DNA of 24,786 nt. It comes from JAENVU01 sp031362155 (lineage in GTDB: Bacteria > Actinomycetota > Acidimicrobiia > IMCC26256 > JAENVU01). Both the position numbers and the translations under genes were made by a program. This document shows positions 1 to 7,861 of the stretch, one piece after another (position 1 is the first letter of the stretch; each line of letters begins with the position of its first letter). The notes beneath the pieces are model-generated. The model ran no database searches. It worked only from the letters and a program-made list of their open reading frames with translations, and was not told where the DNA came from. The stretch is taken from positions 1 through 24,786 of the forward strand of contig JANLRZ010000182.1 in NCBI GenBank assembly GCA_031362155.1, given 5' to 3'.

Positions 1-500
1 CGCGCGATCGTGGTGGGAATCTCGAACATCCGCGCGCTGGTACGCACCACGACCTCCGCCGCGATCTTCGCAATCGAGTAGGTCTCCATCATCACGCGGT
101 GGTTGTCGCCCAGCGCGTCGGTCTCCACGAGTTGGTGCAACCCCGCGGGTTGGTACACGCCGGTCGAGGAGCAGTGCAACATCGCTTTCGCGCTCTGACA
201 GTGCTGCATCAACAGGCCGACGGCCTCGGCATTCGCGGCGAGATCGATATCCCACCGGTTGCTCTTCACCACCGCCAGGTTCAGCACGTAGTCGACGTCG
301 GCCGGGACCTTCGCGAAGTCACCATCGGCGAGGTTGGTCTCGATGCAGGTCACCCCGGTGGCTTCGAGCCGAGCTCGGGCCTCCGGGTCGGAGAACCGGG
401 CGAGGCCGATGACGTCGTTGTGTTCCGCGAGGGCGAGCGTGACCGGAAGGGCGACTTGACCGGTCGGGCCGGTGACGATGATGCGCGAATCAGTGATCAT
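1..500 (-). CDS. NAD(P)-dependent epimerase/dehydratase (extended SDR), C-terminus beyond window
   Basis: Partial gene: it starts at ATG 500 and runs leftwards off the window, so about 166 N-terminal residues are visible. Near the N-terminus a beta strand leads into TGPTGQV, the glycine-rich NAD(P)-binding turn of extended short-chain dehydrogenases. Further on come VDYVLNLAVVKSN, the usual strand before the substrate site, then CSSTGVYQP, and later METYSIAKIAAE, which carries the YxxxK catalytic pair (Tyr-Ser-Ile-Ala-Lys). This fits a sugar-nucleotide epimerase/dehydratase-like oxidoreductase; the substrate cannot be told. It lies 24 nt behind the aldo/keto reductase gene on the same strand, but also has its own TACGGT element 6 nt before the ATG (507-512) and no Shine-Dalgarno, so it may be transcribed separately as a leaderless mRNA. 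Confidence 0.85.
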   Translation of the reverse strand, partial: MITDSRIIVTGPTGQVALPVTLALAEHNDVIGLARFSDPEARARLEATGVTCIETNLADGDFAKVPADVDYVLNLAVVKSNRWDIDLAANAEAVGLLMQHCQSAKAMLHCSSTGVYQPAGLHQLVETDALGDNHRVMMETYSIAKIAAEVVVRTSARMFEIPTTIA

Positions 501-506
501 GCGCGC

Positions 507-512
507 ACCGTA
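507..512 (-). promoter_or_regulatory. -10 element, leaderless promoter of the epimerase gene
   Basis: TACGGT read on the minus strand, followed by exactly 6 nt and the ATG at 500. There is no ribosome binding site in that gap. It matches the TANNNT-N6-8-start arrangement seen at seven other genes here. Confidence 0.5.
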
Positions 513-524
513 GCGCCGTTTGCG

Positions 525-1496
525 TCAGCGGATGGAGGCGTCGATGCGGGCGATGAGATCCGAATCGAGTGGACCGGCGTCAGCGGCGGAGACGCACTCG
601 GCCAGCTCGGTGCGGTTCTTGACCCCGAGTACCACCGAGCCGACCCCGGGCATCGACAGCGCGTACCGGTGCGCCAACTTCGCGGGCGACTCCCCGACCT
701 CGGCGGCGAGTGCCCGGAACGGCGCAGCAAGCTCGTAATCGAGTTGGTCGAGATCATCGGCGGGCAATGACCGATCGATCGCGTCGGTCAGCGAGCCGGC
801 TTGTACGGCGCGAATCCCAAGCACGCCGCAGCCACGCGCCGCGGCCGCGGCGATGATCGTCCGGGGTTCGAGCGGTTCGTCATGCACGTAGATCGCGCCC
901 GTGGAGTCCAACAGGTTGGTCACGCACTGCACGACGGCCGGCGCCGGATCCGCCGCGATGACTTCGCGAATGGTGCGCGGGAGCCCGATACCCGTGATCC
1001 CCCAGGCGCCGATTCGCCCGGTCGCCACCAGCGCCTCGAACGCGGGCCGAACCTCCTCGACGAACCGGGTCCACGGCGTGGCCAGCCGGGACGCGAACTC
1101 GGCGTGGCGGGGCTGGAGGTACCCGTCGGGGACCACATTGGAGTGCAGGATCAGCGCGTCGATCCGGTCGAGTTCAAGCGTGGCCAGCGACCGCGTGAGC
1201 GACCGGTCGATCTTCGCCGCGACCTCACCGGGGCCTGGGTCTCCCAGCATCACCTTGGTCTCGACCATCACCCCCGCCGGGACGCGGCCATGGAATGCCT
1301 CCCCCACGACTGCTTCGGCCTCGCCGCGGCCGTACATCGGAGCCAGATCGAGCAGGGTGATCCCGGCATCGACCGCGGCGCGTACTGTCGCCACCGCTTC
1401 ATCGCGGGAGGTGGTGCCCCACACCTGGCCGAGCCCACCGCCGCCCAGGGTGAGCGCGCTGACCGGTCCGAGGGATCCGAGCGTTCGGGTCTCCAT
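525..1496 (-). CDS. Aldo/keto reductase
   Basis: A 323-residue NADPH-dependent oxidoreductase of the aldo/keto reductase superfamily. It begins METRTLG and has the family N-terminal hairpin followed by LTLGGGGLG. The catalytic tetrad is visible: Asp in LDLAP, Tyr in PMYGRGEAE, Lys in VETKV and His in LILHSN. A C-terminal GVKNRTEL segment matches the cofactor phosphate-binding region. The pattern with DxAPxYG resembles the L-fucose dehydrogenase / D-threo-aldose 1-dehydrogenase branch, but the substrate is uncertain. The ATG at 1496 lies 2 nt after the SDR stop; a GTG at 1502 overlapping that stop is a possible alternative. The frame stays open far upstream, but that part lies inside the SDR gene and is a shadow. 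Co-transcribed with the SDR. Confidence 0.88.
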   Translation of the reverse strand: METRTLGSLGPVSALTLGGGGLGQVWGTTSRDEAVATVRAAVDAGITLLDLAPMYGRGEAEAVVGEAFHGRVPAGVMVETKVMLGDPGPGEVAAKIDRSLTRSLATLELDRIDALILHSNVVPDGYLQPRHAEFASRLATPWTRFVEEVRPAFEALVATGRIGAWGITGIGLPRTIREVIAADPAPAVVQCVTNLLDSTGAIYVHDEPLEPRTIIAAAAARGCGVLGIRAVQAGSLTDAIDRSLPADDLDQLDYELAAPFRALAAEVGESPAKLAHRYALSMPGVGSVVLGVKNRTELAECVSAADAGPLDSDLIARIDASIR

Positions 1497-1498
1497 CG

Positions 1499-2272
1499 TC
1501 ACATTCCGAACTGACGCAGGATCGCGTCGGCTTGCGCATTGGGCAGGTACGAACCACCGTCGACAACGAGGTTGTGGCCGGTCACGTAGGCCGCGAGCGG
1601 CGAGATCAAGAACGCCACGGCATTGGCGACATCGTCGGCACTGCCGACGCGGCGGAGCGGCGTGGCCTCCTCGACCGCGGCGCGCAGTTCGGCGTTGGCG
1701 AGCACACCGGCAGTCAGGGGCGTCTCGATCATCCCGGGCGACACACAATTGACGCGGATGTCGGGACCGTACTCGAGCGCGGCGTCCATGGTGAGCGAGA
1801 TGACCCCGGCTTTGGCCGCGGAGTACGGGCCTTCGAACCGGGTGGGGCGAATACCCGAGACCGACGCTTGGTTCACGATGCAGCCACCGCCCCGGGCCCG
1901 GAGCAAGGGAATCGCCGCGCGGATGCCGTAGAAGGTGCCGGCAAGGTTGACGTCGACGAGTTTGGCGAAGAGTCGATCCGAGTAGTCGTGCAACGGCTTG
2001 GCTGCGCCGATCCCGGCATTGTTGAAGAGTGCAGTGATCCCCCCGAGCGCGGCGTCGGCGGCGGTGATCGCCGCGGCGCACCCGTCGGGGTCGGACACAT
2101 CCGCGGTGAAGGCACTGCCGCCTACCTCGGCCGCGACCGCGTGGGCTCCGGGCTCATCGAGATCGACGATGGCCACCGCGGCGCCGTGTTCGTGCACTAC
2201 TCGGGCCGTCGCGGCACCAATACCGGATGCGCCACCCGTGATGACGACCTTCTGTCCTTCGAGGAGTCTCAT
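1499..2272 (-). CDS. Short-chain dehydrogenase/reductase (classical SDR)
   Basis: 257 residues, the usual length of a classical SDR. The Rossmann glycine motif TGGASGIG sits near residue 12, VDLDE follows strand 2 (an Asp there favours NAD(H)), NNAGIG is the NNAG motif, and the catalytic Ser (NQASVSG) and YSAAKAG (YxxxK) are present, followed by CVSPGMIETPL. The C-terminal half ends with the typical GHNLVVDGGSY. It is a cytoplasmic alcohol/ketone oxidoreductase of unknown substrate. I chose ATG 2272 because the protein then starts MRLLEGQKVVITGG; a longer frame to 2305 runs into the HU terminator. A TAGGAT element lies 8 nt before this ATG. First gene of an SDR-AKR(-epimerase) run. Confidence 0.9.
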   Translation of the reverse strand: MRLLEGQKVVITGGASGIGAATARVVHEHGAAVAIVDLDEPGAHAVAAEVGGSAFTADVSDPDGCAAAITAADAALGGITALFNNAGIGAAKPLHDYSDRLFAKLVDVNLAGTFYGIRAAIPLLRARGGGCIVNQASVSGIRPTRFEGPYSAAKAGVISLTMDAALEYGPDIRVNCVSPGMIETPLTAGVLANAELRAAVEEATPLRRVGSADDVANAVAFLISPLAAYVTGHNLVVDGGSYLPNAQADAILRQFGM

Positions 2273-2280
2273 CTCCGGAG

Positions 2281-2286
2281 ATCCTA
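2281..2286 (-). promoter_or_regulatory. -10 element for the SDR-AKR operon
   Basis: TAGGAT on the minus strand with 8 nt to the ATG at 2272. A GGAG abuts the ATG directly and is too close to act as a normal Shine-Dalgarno, so a leaderless start is the simpler reading. It lies just beyond the HU terminator, where a new promoter is needed. Confidence 0.45.
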
Positions 2287-2304
2287 GATACCTGCCGAAT
2301 ATCA

Positions 2305-2334
2305 AATGGGGGGAGGCCGAAGCCTCCCCCCATT
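2305..2334 (-). terminator. Rho-independent-like terminator of the HU gene
   Basis: A perfect 13-bp inverted repeat (2305-2317 with 2322-2334) around a 4-nt loop. Read on the minus strand the loop is TTCG closed by C-G, the very stable cUUCGg tetraloop, and the stem is followed by ATTTGATATT, a weak U-rich tract. It lies 24 nt after the HU stop and 32 nt before the SDR start. Confidence 0.85.
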
Positions 2335-2358
2335 GAGTCGAACGTGTGCTGGTGCCGG

Positions 2359-2640
2359 CTATTTGCCTGCGAGCACCGCGTCCTTGAATGCCTTCAACGG
2401 CGTGATCCGAGCCTTCTTCGAAGCCGCAATCTTGATGGCCTCACCGGTGGCCGGGTTGCGGCCCATTCGGGCGGCACGCTCGACGCGGGCGAACTTGCAG
2501 AAACCGGAAATGGCAACCGGCTCCCCCTTCGAAACTGTCTCGGTCACGACGTCCGTGAAAGCAGACAGGAACGCATCCGTCGTCTTCTTCTCGGATCCCG
2601 TGCGCTCGGCGAGCGCGGCGACCAGCTCTCTGCGATTCAC
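2359..2640 (-). CDS. HU-family DNA-binding protein
   Basis: 93 residues, the standard HU/IHF length. It begins MNRRELVAALAERTG, continues with the SEKKTTDAFLSAF helix and the VVTETVSKGEPVAISGFCKF strands, and contains GRNPATGEAIKI, the conserved beta-arm signature that inserts into the DNA minor groove. It ends with KAFKDAVLAGK. This is a nucleoid protein that bends and compacts DNA. It has no long Lys/Ala/Pro tail of the mycobacterial HupB kind; a separate tailed protein is encoded at 10302-10724. The start is GTG 2640 with an ideal AAGGAG 6 nt upstream. Monocistronic, with its own terminator at 2305-2334. Confidence 0.95.
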   Translation of the reverse strand: MNRRELVAALAERTGSEKKTTDAFLSAFTDVVTETVSKGEPVAISGFCKFARVERAARMGRNPATGEAIKIAASKKARITPLKAFKDAVLAGK

Positions 2641-2900
2641 TGCCTACTCCTTCAGTTGCGGTCAGTGGAACGGGGTCAGCCTGGCATGGCCGGTCGCAGA
2701 AACGGCGGATTTCCGGGGACTTTTGCTGAGTCTCCGCGCAGAAAAGCCGCTTCCTGGTCCGGATTGTCCGGATTCGCGGTGCATCCGACGCGGTCCGCAG
2801 AGGTGTGAGCCGACTTTCCCCTTTCTTTGCACACGATTCACGCCTGCTGGATCGGGTGCAGAACCGGGGGACGCGCCTCTCCAGGTGTCAGAGTCACCCG
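2641..2900. other. Divergent intergenic region between HU and the helicase
   Basis: 260 bp that must hold the HU promoter (minus) and the helicase promoter (plus). Visible are the HU Shine-Dalgarno, an 8-bp direct repeat TCCGGATT at 2758-2765 and 2767-2774, and CAGAGT at 2889-2894 placed 6 nt before the helicase ATG, a weak candidate -10 for a leaderless start. No CGAAC-N4-GTTCG LexA box was seen here. I could not identify the HU promoter with confidence. Confidence 0.4.
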
Positions 2901-4823
2901 ATGGCGGAGGCGAGCTACGAGACGATCCTGACGCGCGCCGTCGAGGCCCTCGGCGGTGACGAGCGACCAGGACAACTCGCGTTGGCGGCCGCCATCGCCG
3001 ACGCCATCGGGACCGGCCACCACCTCGTCGCCGAGGCCCCAACCGGTTCCGGCAAGTCGCTGGCCTACCTCGCGCCCGCGATCGCGTCGGGAAAGCGGGT
3101 GGTGATCGCCACTGCCACGCTGACGCTGCAAGACCAGTTGTGGAGCAAGGACCTCCCCCATCTGCGCGAGCACGGCGGCGTGGCATTCACCGGCGCGTTG
3201 TTGAAGGGCCGCGGCCAGTACGTGTGTCGAGCCAAGCTCAACCGGGCTCGCGACGGCCAGCCGCTCCTCGACGAACGACCCGGTCCGACCTTGGAACGCG
3301 ATGTCGAGCGGTTGGTGCGGTTCGTGGCGTCGTCGACCACCGGTGATTTCGCGGAGGTCGACGTGGCCGACGCGTCGCGCCGGATCGCCAGTTGTGCACC
3401 CCGGGAGTGTCCCGGTGCCAACAAATGCGACGACGGCGACGACTGCTTCGCCGAACACGCCCGCAAGCGCGCCGCGACTGCGGACATCCTGATCGTGAAC
3501 CACGCGCTGTATTGCGCGCACCTCTCTTCGAGCGGAGCGGTCCTGCCCGAACACGACCTCGTGGTCTTCGACGAAGCCCACGGCCTGGCCGACGTGGCGA
3601 CCAGTGCCTTCGGCATCGACCTCACCCCCGGCGGGCTGCGCCAACTCGCGAGCCGACTCACGGGCGTGGGCGTGAGTCGCGGCGACGCCGACCCGCTCGC
3701 GGCCGCCGCCGATGCGTTGGAACGGGCGCTGGACAAAGCCGAAGGCCGGCTCGACCCGACCGCGGGCGCGTTGGCCGACGCGTTGGGCAGCGCGGCGGAG
3801 CGCCTCGCGGGCGCGATCCCGTCGATCGACGCCAGCGGCGACCCGACTGCGGCCGCGCAGACCACCCAACTGGCCGCGTCCCGGCTCGACGCGCTGCGGC
3901 GCCTCCGTGCCCCGGATCCCGACGAGGTCGTGTGGGCCGAACGCGAGACCTTGCACCTCGCTCCGATCGACGTCTCGAAGATCCTGGGTTCCCGGTTGTT
4001 CGCGTTGACGCCAACGGTCCTCACCAGCGCCACCCTCGGCGGCGGCGAGCGGTTCACGGCGCTCACGCGGCGGCTCGGGCTCGATCCGACCGCCGAGGTC
4101 GGACCGATCTTCATTCCCGACGCGGAAGACGGTGCTGACGACATGAAGCTGCCCGGAGTCGGCTACGCCGACCTCGCGGTCGATTCGCCGTTCGACTTCC
4201 GGGAGCAGGCCATGCTCTACGTGCCCCGCCATCTTCCCGAGCCGCGCGACCCGGCATGGGCCGAGGCCGCGACGAAGGAGACCGCGCGACTCGCCGACGC
4301 CGCGGGCGGTCGAGCACTCGTGTTGTGCACCTCGCGGGCCGCGGTCGATCGGATGGCGGCGGCGCTGCGCGCCGACACCGACCATCCCGTGCTCGTCCAG
4401 GGTGAGAGCGCCAAGGCCGTGTTGCTCGAACGGTTCGGCGCCGAGGAGCAATCGTGTCTGGTCGCGACCCGCAGCTTCTGGACCGGTGTCGACATCCCGG
4501 GACCGAGCTGCGTGCTGGTCGTCCTCGACCGCCTGCCGTTCTCGCGGCCGGATGATCCCCTGGCCCAAGCCCGGCGCGAGAGCGCGGAACGAGCGGGCGG
4601 ATCGGGCTTCGGCGACGTCGACCTCCCGGCCGCGGCACTGGTGCTTGCCCAGGGTGCAGGGCGATTGATCCGGAGTCGGCAGGATCGTGGCGTGGTGGCC
4701 GTGCTCGACCGCCGCCTGGCGACGGCCGGATACCGCAAGGCGCTGCTCGACGCGTTGCCGCCGATGCGCAGGGTCGTCGACCCGGAAGTCGTCGCCGAGT
4801 TCATCGCGACCTGTACGGCGTAG
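2901..4823 (+). CDS. ATP-dependent Fe-S helicase of the DinG/XPD family
   Basis: 640 residues, superfamily 2. Motif I (Walker A) is EAPTGSGKS near residues 45-53 and motif II is DEAH at 224-227. Between them lies a cysteine cluster (Cys109, Cys165, Cys170, Cys176, Cys182) that supplies the [4Fe-4S] ligands of XPD/DinG helicases. The C-terminal helicase domain shows RSFWTGVDIPG and QGAGRLIRSRQDRG (motif VI arginines). Such enzymes unwind DNA 5'-3' and act on R-loops, forks or damaged DNA; the exact role is inferred. I chose ATG 2901 (MAEASYET) over an in-frame upstream start because homologous sequence begins there. It is followed 40 nt later by the acyl-CoA synthetase gene, which has its own promoter element. 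Confidence 0.92.
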   Translation: MAEASYETILTRAVEALGGDERPGQLALAAAIADAIGTGHHLVAEAPTGSGKSLAYLAPAIASGKRVVIATATLTLQDQLWSKDLPHLREHGGVAFTGALLKGRGQYVCRAKLNRARDGQPLLDERPGPTLERDVERLVRFVASSTTGDFAEVDVADASRRIASCAPRECPGANKCDDGDDCFAEHARKRAATADILIVNHALYCAHLSSSGAVLPEHDLVVFDEAHGLADVATSAFGIDLTPGGLRQLASRLTGVGVSRGDADPLAAAADALERALDKAEGRLDPTAGALADALGSAAERLAGAIPSIDASGDPTAAAQTTQLAASRLDALRRLRAPDPDEVVWAERETLHLAPIDVSKILGSRLFALTPTVLTSATLGGGERFTALTRRLGLDPTAEVGPIFIPDAEDGADDMKLPGVGYADLAVDSPFDFREQAMLYVPRHLPEPRDPAWAEAATKETARLADAAGGRALVLCTSRAAVDRMAAALRADTDHPVLVQGESAKAVLLERFGAEEQSCLVATRSFWTGVDIPGPSCVLVVLDRLPFSRPDDPLAQARRESAERAGGSGFGDVDLPAAALVLAQGAGRLIRSRQDRGVVAVLDRRLATAGYRKALLDALPPMRRVVDPEVVAEFIATCTA

Positions 4824-4850
4824 CGGCTTCCCATTCGCGGACGCGGCCTC

Positions 4851-4856
4851 TAACGT
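4851..4856 (+). promoter_or_regulatory. -10 element, leaderless promoter of the acyl-CoA synthetase gene
   Basis: TAACGT followed by 7 nt and the GTG start at 4864, with no Shine-Dalgarno. It lies inside a 7-bp inverted repeat (4837-4843 with 4854-4860). Confidence 0.45.
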
Positions 4857-4863
4857 CCGCCGC

Positions 4864-6411
4864 GTGACCACTGGGCCGATCGACCTCGAGACCGCGGCGG
4901 CCGAGGGCCGGGTGATCGCGTGGTTCGCGGCCTCCGAGCCCAACCGGCTCGCGATCGTTTCCGACACCACGCGGCTGACCTTCGCCGAGCTCGACGCCCG
5001 CACGAACCAACTGGCCCATTGGCTGCGCGCCCAGGGCCTCGAGCCGGGATCCGCGATCGCGCTGGTCGCACCGAACCGGGCGGAGTGGATCGAGACCTTC
5101 GCCGCTGCGCAGCGCGCCGGGTGGCGACTCACGCCGATCAACTGGCATCTCGGCGCGGAGGAAGCGGAATACATCGTGCGCGACTGTGGTGCCGCCGCGA
5201 TCGTGATGGACGGGAGCCTGACCGAACTCGCGGCGATCGCCGACGACGTTCCGGTCAAACTCGCCATCGGCGCACCACTCCCCGGATGGCACGACTACGA
5301 CACCGCGCTCGCGTCCCAACCGGTCACGCCGGTCGTGGGTGAGGCGCCGGGCACGATCATGCTCTACACCTCGGGCACGACGGGCCGGCCCAAAGGTGTC
5401 GCCCGCACGCGCGCCAATCCCGCCGCGACGCTGACCGAGGCGCGCTTCTCCGGATACCGGCCGGGCTCGGTCCACCTCGTGACCGGCCCGCTGTACCACA
5501 CCGCGCCCTTGCTGCTGTCGATGAACACTCCCCTCCATGGCGGTGCGACGTTGGTACTCATGGAGCAGTGGGACGCGTCCGAGGCGCTGCGTCTCATCGG
5601 TGTTCATCAGGTGACCCACACCCATATGGTCCCGACCATGTTCCACCGACTGCTCGCGTTGCCCGACGACGAGCGCGCCACCGCCGATACCTCAACGCTG
5701 ATCGCCGTGGTCCACGGTGCCGCGCCCTGCCCGGTGCACGTCAAGCAACGCCTCATCGACTGGCTCGGTCCGGTGGTGTGGGAGTACTACGGCGCGACCG
5801 AAGGCGCGGCCACCCTCGTCGACGCCCAGACCTGGCTGGGCAAGCCGGGCACCGTCGGGAAGCCGAACCCGGCCGACCACGTGGTCGTCGGCGACGACGA
5901 CGCCAACCCGTTGCCCACGGGGACCGCCGGCAGCGTGTGGATCAAGACCAACCGCGAGGATCGCTTCGAGTACCACGGCGACCCCGAGAAGACCGCTGGC
6001 GCCTTCCGGGGCGACTACTTCACCCTCGGCGACATCGGCTACCTCGACGAGGACGGCTTCCTGTTCCTCACCGACCGCAGTGCGCATCTGATCGTTTCCG
6101 GTGGCGTCAACATCTATCCCGCCGAAGTCGATGCGGTCCTGCTGGAGCATCCCGCGGTCGGCGACGCCGCCACCATCGGAGTCCCCGACGACGAATGGGG
6201 CGAGTCGGTCCTCGCGGTCGTCGAGGTGGCCGCCGGTGTCACCGCCGACCACGCGCTGGCCGCCGAACTCATCGACCACTGCCGATCCCGCCTCGCGAAC
6301 TTCAAGTGCCCGCGCACGATCGACTTCGTCGACCGACTCCCCCGCCAGGACAACGGCAAAGTCGCGAAAACCAAGCTCCGCGACCTTTACCGCCCGAACT
6401 TGCGTCAATAA
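4864..6411 (+). CDS. Acyl-CoA synthetase (AMP-forming, ANL superfamily)
   Basis: 515 residues, the usual FadD-like length. Activates a carboxylic acid with ATP to an acyl-adenylate and transfers it to coenzyme A. The signature motifs appear in order: YTSGTTGRPKG (A3 phosphate loop, about residue 168), YYGATEG (A5, about 307), GDIGYLDEDG (A7, about 388), DRSAHLIVSGGVNIYPAE (A8 hinge) and NGKVAK with the A10 catalytic lysine (about 498). The substrate is not readable; fatty, aromatic or bile-acid-type acids are possible. GTG 4864 is chosen from the TAACGT element 7 nt upstream and because the family N-terminus begins there; the frame is open further upstream inside the helicase gene. The last codons and stop form one arm of the terminator shared with the convergent MaoC-like gene. 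Confidence 0.93.
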   Translation: MTTGPIDLETAAAEGRVIAWFAASEPNRLAIVSDTTRLTFAELDARTNQLAHWLRAQGLEPGSAIALVAPNRAEWIETFAAAQRAGWRLTPINWHLGAEEAEYIVRDCGAAAIVMDGSLTELAAIADDVPVKLAIGAPLPGWHDYDTALASQPVTPVVGEAPGTIMLYTSGTTGRPKGVARTRANPAATLTEARFSGYRPGSVHLVTGPLYHTAPLLLSMNTPLHGGATLVLMEQWDASEALRLIGVHQVTHTHMVPTMFHRLLALPDDERATADTSTLIAVVHGAAPCPVHVKQRLIDWLGPVVWEYYGATEGAATLVDAQTWLGKPGTVGKPNPADHVVVGDDDANPLPTGTAGSVWIKTNREDRFEYHGDPEKTAGAFRGDYFTLGDIGYLDEDGFLFLTDRSAHLIVSGGVNIYPAEVDAVLLEHPAVGDAATIGVPDDEWGESVLAVVEVAAGVTADHALAAELIDHCRSRLANFKCPRTIDFVDRLPRQDNGKVAKTKLRDLYRPNLRQ

Positions 6412-6446
6412 CCCCGCCGATCGCGGGGGTTATTGACGCAAGTTCG
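6395..6446. terminator. Bidirectional terminator between convergent genes
   Basis: A perfect 21-bp inverted repeat (6395-6415 with 6426-6446) around a GC-rich centre that can pair further. The left arm contains the last codons and the stop of the acyl-CoA synthetase; the right arm ends 6 nt before the MaoC-like stop codon. It is symmetric, so it can stop transcription from both sides. No long U-tract follows on either strand. Confidence 0.8.
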
Positions 6447-6452
6447 ACAGAA

Positions 6453-6905
6453 TCAGGCGAGGTAGCGGGAAACGGTGTCGACGACGGCGGCGGGTTTGGC
6501 GGCGCCTTCGAGTTCGATCGTGAGTCGCACGACCACCTGGGCGCCCCCGGGGATATCGGTCACGCTGAGGATCTCGCCCGTCCCCCGAACGCGGCCTCCG
6601 GCCGGGACCGGGGTGATGAACCGTGCCTTGTCGATGCCGTAGTTGATCCCCATGGAGACCCCACTCACGGTCAGCAGTTCGCCGAGGAACGGGGCACACA
6701 ACGACATCGTGAGGTACCCATGGCCGATGGTCGTGCCGAACGGACCGTCCTTCGCTGCCTCGGTGTCGACGTGAATCCATTGGTGGTCGCCGGTGGCATC
6801 CGCGAACAGGTTGATACGCGCCTGGTCGATCGTGAGCCACTCGGTCGCGCCGAGGTCGGTGCCGACGGCATCGGCGAGGTCGGCAAGGGAATCAATCTTG
6901 GTCAT
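6453..6905 (-). CDS. MaoC-like acyl dehydratase (hotdog fold)
   Basis: 150 residues, a single-hotdog (R)-hydratase. The hydratase motif is clear: LFADATGDHQWIHVD carries the conserved Asp and His that activate water, and FGTTIGHGYLTMSL is the following conserved turn. Likely hydrates enoyl-CoA or a related thioester; known relatives include M. tuberculosis Rv0130 (HtdZ), which it resembles in size and motif (family knowledge, not a search). ATG 6905 begins MTKIDSLADL; the frame extends upstream but without family similarity. CAGAAT lies 8 nt before the ATG, a weak leaderless -10. Convergent with the acyl-CoA synthetase, so the two could serve the same fatty-acid or sterol-type pathway, but they are transcribed separately. 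Confidence 0.9.
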   Translation of the reverse strand: MTKIDSLADLADAVGTDLGATEWLTIDQARINLFADATGDHQWIHVDTEAAKDGPFGTTIGHGYLTMSLCAPFLGELLTVSGVSMGINYGIDKARFITPVPAGGRVRGTGEILSVTDIPGGAQVVVRLTIELEGAAKPAAVVDTVSRYLA

Positions 6906-6950
6906 GGGTGCCGATTCTGGCAGGTCCACCGCCGTGCGAGACGCGGCCGG

Positions 6951-6956
6951 TACCGT
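6951..6956 (+). promoter_or_regulatory. -10 element, leaderless promoter of the DUF3097 gene
   Basis: TACCGT followed by 8 nt and the ATG at 6965; no ribosome binding site is present in the gap. Confidence 0.45.
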
Positions 6957-6964
6957 CGACGGCG

Positions 6965-7834
6965 ATGACACGCCACTTCAGCCCGGGCGGAATTCTCGGC
7001 GGTCCGGTCGACGGTCCCGCCCGACTCGCCGCGTCGTTTCCCGCCGTTCCCGCCGAGGTCGGCACCCTCGTCCTCCATCGGGCCAAGGGGTTTGCCGGTC
7101 GCATCATCGGCTTCGATGGCGCGACCGTCACCTTGCGGGGCAGCACCGGACTCGAGAAGACCTTCCCGGTCAACCCGGGTGACTTTGCGGTCGACGGGCA
7201 CGCCGTCCACCTCGTCGCGCCGAAAGTCCGGCCCGACTCCGACGCGCCCGATCTGCGCGGCGGCCAGGTCCGGAAGGATCAGCGCACGGCGTCGGGCAGC
7301 CGGGTGGTCGAGGGGGCGAAGGCGCGCACGGCACGCGCGAGCCGGATCCTGGTCGAAGGCAAACACGACGCCGAACTGCTCGAGAAGGTATGGGGCGACG
7401 ATCTGCGCATCGAAGGCGTCGTCGTGGAGATCCTCGACGGCGTCGACCACCTCGACACCGCCATTCGCGAGTTCGCACCGGGACCCGGTCGCCGACTCGG
7501 CGTGCTGGTCGACCATCTCGTCCCCGGCAGCAAGGAAGCCCGAGTCGCGTCCGCAATCACCGACCCGAACGTGCTCGTGCTCGGCACCCCGTTCGTCGAC
7601 ATCTGGGCGGCGATTCGCCCCAAGACCGCGGGGATCGATGCGTGGCCCGACATCCCGAAGGGCACGCCGTGGAAGGAAGGCATCTGCGCAGCGCTCGGCG
7701 TCGCGGATCCGCCTCGCTTCTGGCAACAACTGCTCGCGGTCGTCAACGACTGGGGGGATGTCGATCAGACCCTCGTCGCGGCGGTCGAACAACTGATCGA
7801 CTTCGTCACCGCTCCGGGCGCGTCAGGCTCGTAG
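6965..7834 (+). CDS. DUF3097 family protein (Toprim-like)
   Basis: 289 residues. I recognise the actinobacterial DUF3097 family from the conserved centre ILVEGKHDAELLEKVWGDD, then EGVVVEILDGVDHL, GVLVDHLVPGSKE and TPFVDIWAAIRP, and the C-terminal end EQLIDFVTA. The VEGKHD...LVDHL pattern resembles the acidic metal-binding motifs of Toprim nucleases/primases (inference); the biochemical role is unknown. The N-terminal 90 residues include a small beta-rich part (VGTLVLHRAKGFAGRIIGF). ATG 6965 is chosen from the TACCGT element 8 nt upstream and the family start. The 3' end of this gene is present a second time, diverged, at 12888-12941. Confidence 0.85.
   Translation: MTRHFSPGGILGGPVDGPARLAASFPAVPAEVGTLVLHRAKGFAGRIIGFDGATVTLRGSTGLEKTFPVNPGDFAVDGHAVHLVAPKVRPDSDAPDLRGGQVRKDQRTASGSRVVEGAKARTARASRILVEGKHDAELLEKVWGDDLRIEGVVVEILDGVDHLDTAIREFAPGPGRRLGVLVDHLVPGSKEARVASAITDPNVLVLGTPFVDIWAAIRPKTAGIDAWPDIPKGTPWKEGICAALGVADPPRFWQQLLAVVNDWGDVDQTLVAAVEQLIDFVTAPGASGS
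7776..7834 (+). repeat. Direct repeat, left copy (3' end of DUF3097 gene)
   Basis: The last 19 codons of the intact DUF3097 gene plus its stop. Its core CAACTGATCGACTTCGT at 7790-7806 recurs exactly at 12906-12922, and flanking codons also match. See the right copy at 12888-12941. Confidence 0.75.
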
Positions 7835-7861
7835 CCAGAGGCCGGCCTTGCCCGCGAACGG

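Noticed and set aside
525..2081. 518-codon version of the aldo/keto reductase frame
   Set aside because: The upstream part lies inside the SDR gene in another frame and has no domain similarity; METRTLG at 1496 is the family start.
2758..2774. TCCGGATT direct repeat upstream of HU as an operator
   Set aside because: Two short copies only; no promoter could be placed relative to them, so no function is claimed.
2805..2900. Earlier start for the DinG-type helicase
   Set aside because: The extra 32 residues are Arg/Ser-rich without family similarity, and CAGAGT would then lie inside the gene.
4837..4860. 7-bp inverted repeat between the helicase and acyl-CoA synthetase genes as a terminator
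   Set aside because: 10-nt loop, no U-tract, and the right arm overlaps the predicted -10 element; a chance or regulatory repeat is as likely.
2838..5267. 809-codon open frame on the minus strand across the helicase and synthetase genes
   Set aside because: Shadow of high-GC coding sequence; spans two real genes and has no family features.
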